NCBI GenBank assembly: GCA_020847355.1 | Contig: JADLCG010000190.1 | Location: 1-6,134 of the forward strand | DNA length: 6,134 bases | Origin: Anaerolineales bacterium | Lineage (GTDB): Bacteria > Chloroflexota > Anaerolineae > Anaerolineales > Villigracilaceae | Reading direction: 5' to 3' | In this document: piece by piece, positions 5,728-6,134 of the stretch | Layout of the letters: the number at the start of each line of letters is the position of its first letter | Position numbering within the stretch: the stretch's first letter is position 1 | Notes under the pieces: generated by a model | What the model saw: only the letters and a program-made list of their open reading frames with translations | What the model was told of the DNA's origin: nothing | Databases searched by the model: none | Translations under genes and position numbers: made by a program

Positions 5728-6134
5728 TTATTTCTTTTGTTTTTCAATTCGTTCCGCCAAGATTTTCAACTTGCCCCATTCTTGTTGAACGGCGTAAATC
5801 ATCGCCAGCGCTTCCAGCCAGCGTAATTTGCAATTTGGATTTTGCGCTAATTTTTCAAACAATTGCGTTGATTCGGAATCAACCCGCCCCTCTTCCAAAA
5901 ATTTTTTCGCGATCTCTTCAAGCGAGATTGTTTTACTAGCGCTTTTCTGGTTGTTTTTTTGGCGCGCCTCTTTGAGTCTTTCGCTGACCGTTTGAATTGC
6001 TTTTTCCAACTCTTCAAGAATAAACGGCTTGACTAAAAACTCATGCGCGCCGAGCGCTTTGGCAGTTTGCACATTGATCGGCGTATCTTCGCCTGAGATG
6101 AAAATTCCGCCGGTGCCCGGGAACATGCGGGTAA
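5728..6134 (-). CDS. Response-regulator-like protein, C-terminal part only (runs off the window)
   Basis: This is the last 135 or so residues of a gene whose 5' end lies beyond position 6134; the frame stays open to the edge, so the ATG at 6126 is an internal Met and not the start. Numbering from that Met, residues 7-35 match the end of a receiver (CheY-like) domain: the GGIFISGE strand with switch residue S11, the ALGAHEFLVKPF segment with conserved K33 and cis-Pro P34, then the last receiver helix. The phosphoacceptor Asp would be outside the window. The roughly 85 residues after the receiver are charged and helix-forming, with no winged-helix, HTH or GGDEF motif that I can see; residues near 98-130 have a faint TPR-like look. 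It probably belongs to a two-component or phosphorelay pathway, with output through protein contacts. It is followed on the same strand by the flavoprotein gene. Confidence 0.75.
   Translation of the reverse strand, partial: TRMFPGTGGIFISGEDTPINVQTAKALGAHEFLVKPFILEELEKAIQTVSERLKEARQKNNQKSASKTISLEEIAKKFLEEGRVDSESTQLFEKLAQNPNCKLRWLEALAMIYAVQQEWGKLKILAERIEKQKK

Overview
The window carries five complete genes and one partial gene, plus one further complete gene on the opposite strand, with few gaps. It has no RNA genes, CRISPR arrays or insertion sequences that I can see. Protein style and mixed codon use suggest an environmental bacterium of the Chloroflexota (Anaerolineae-like), probably from a metagenome. 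This is an impression from sequence character, not a marker-gene result.

Layout. (1) Positions 75-881, plus strand: a classical short-chain dehydrogenase/reductase with a strong ribosome binding site. (2) Positions 930-4322, plus strand: a tightly packed four-gene redox operon. It encodes an 85-residue 2[4Fe-4S] ferredoxin-like protein, a 437-residue FAD/NAD(P) oxidoreductase, a 184-residue membrane protein with the histidine spacing of a di-heme b-type cytochrome, and a 416-residue membrane-anchored cytochrome c with 15 CXXCH heme motifs. Gaps between these genes are 0, 6 and 9 nt. A plausible sigma-70-type promoter lies across the 3' end of the dehydrogenase gene. (3) Positions 4341-4383: a perfect 15-bp hairpin with an adjoining A/T tract, which is an intrinsic terminator for the minus strand. 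(4) Positions 4382-5659, minus strand: an FAD-dependent oxidoreductase of the protoporphyrinogen oxidase/amine oxidase superfamily. (5) Positions 5728-6134, minus strand: the 3' part of a response-regulator-like gene running off the window edge.

How the genes may work together. The four-gene operon has every part needed to carry electrons from a cytoplasmic nicotinamide or ferredoxin pool, through flavin and iron-sulfur centres, across the membrane by two stacked b hemes, and onto a 15-heme wire outside the membrane. This is the most interesting content of the window: a candidate compact transmembrane electron conduit, possibly for extracellular electron transfer or respiration of an external acceptor. 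The parts are seen in the sequence; the direction of flow and the terminal acceptor are inference. The two minus-strand genes converge on the operon and show no evident functional link to it.
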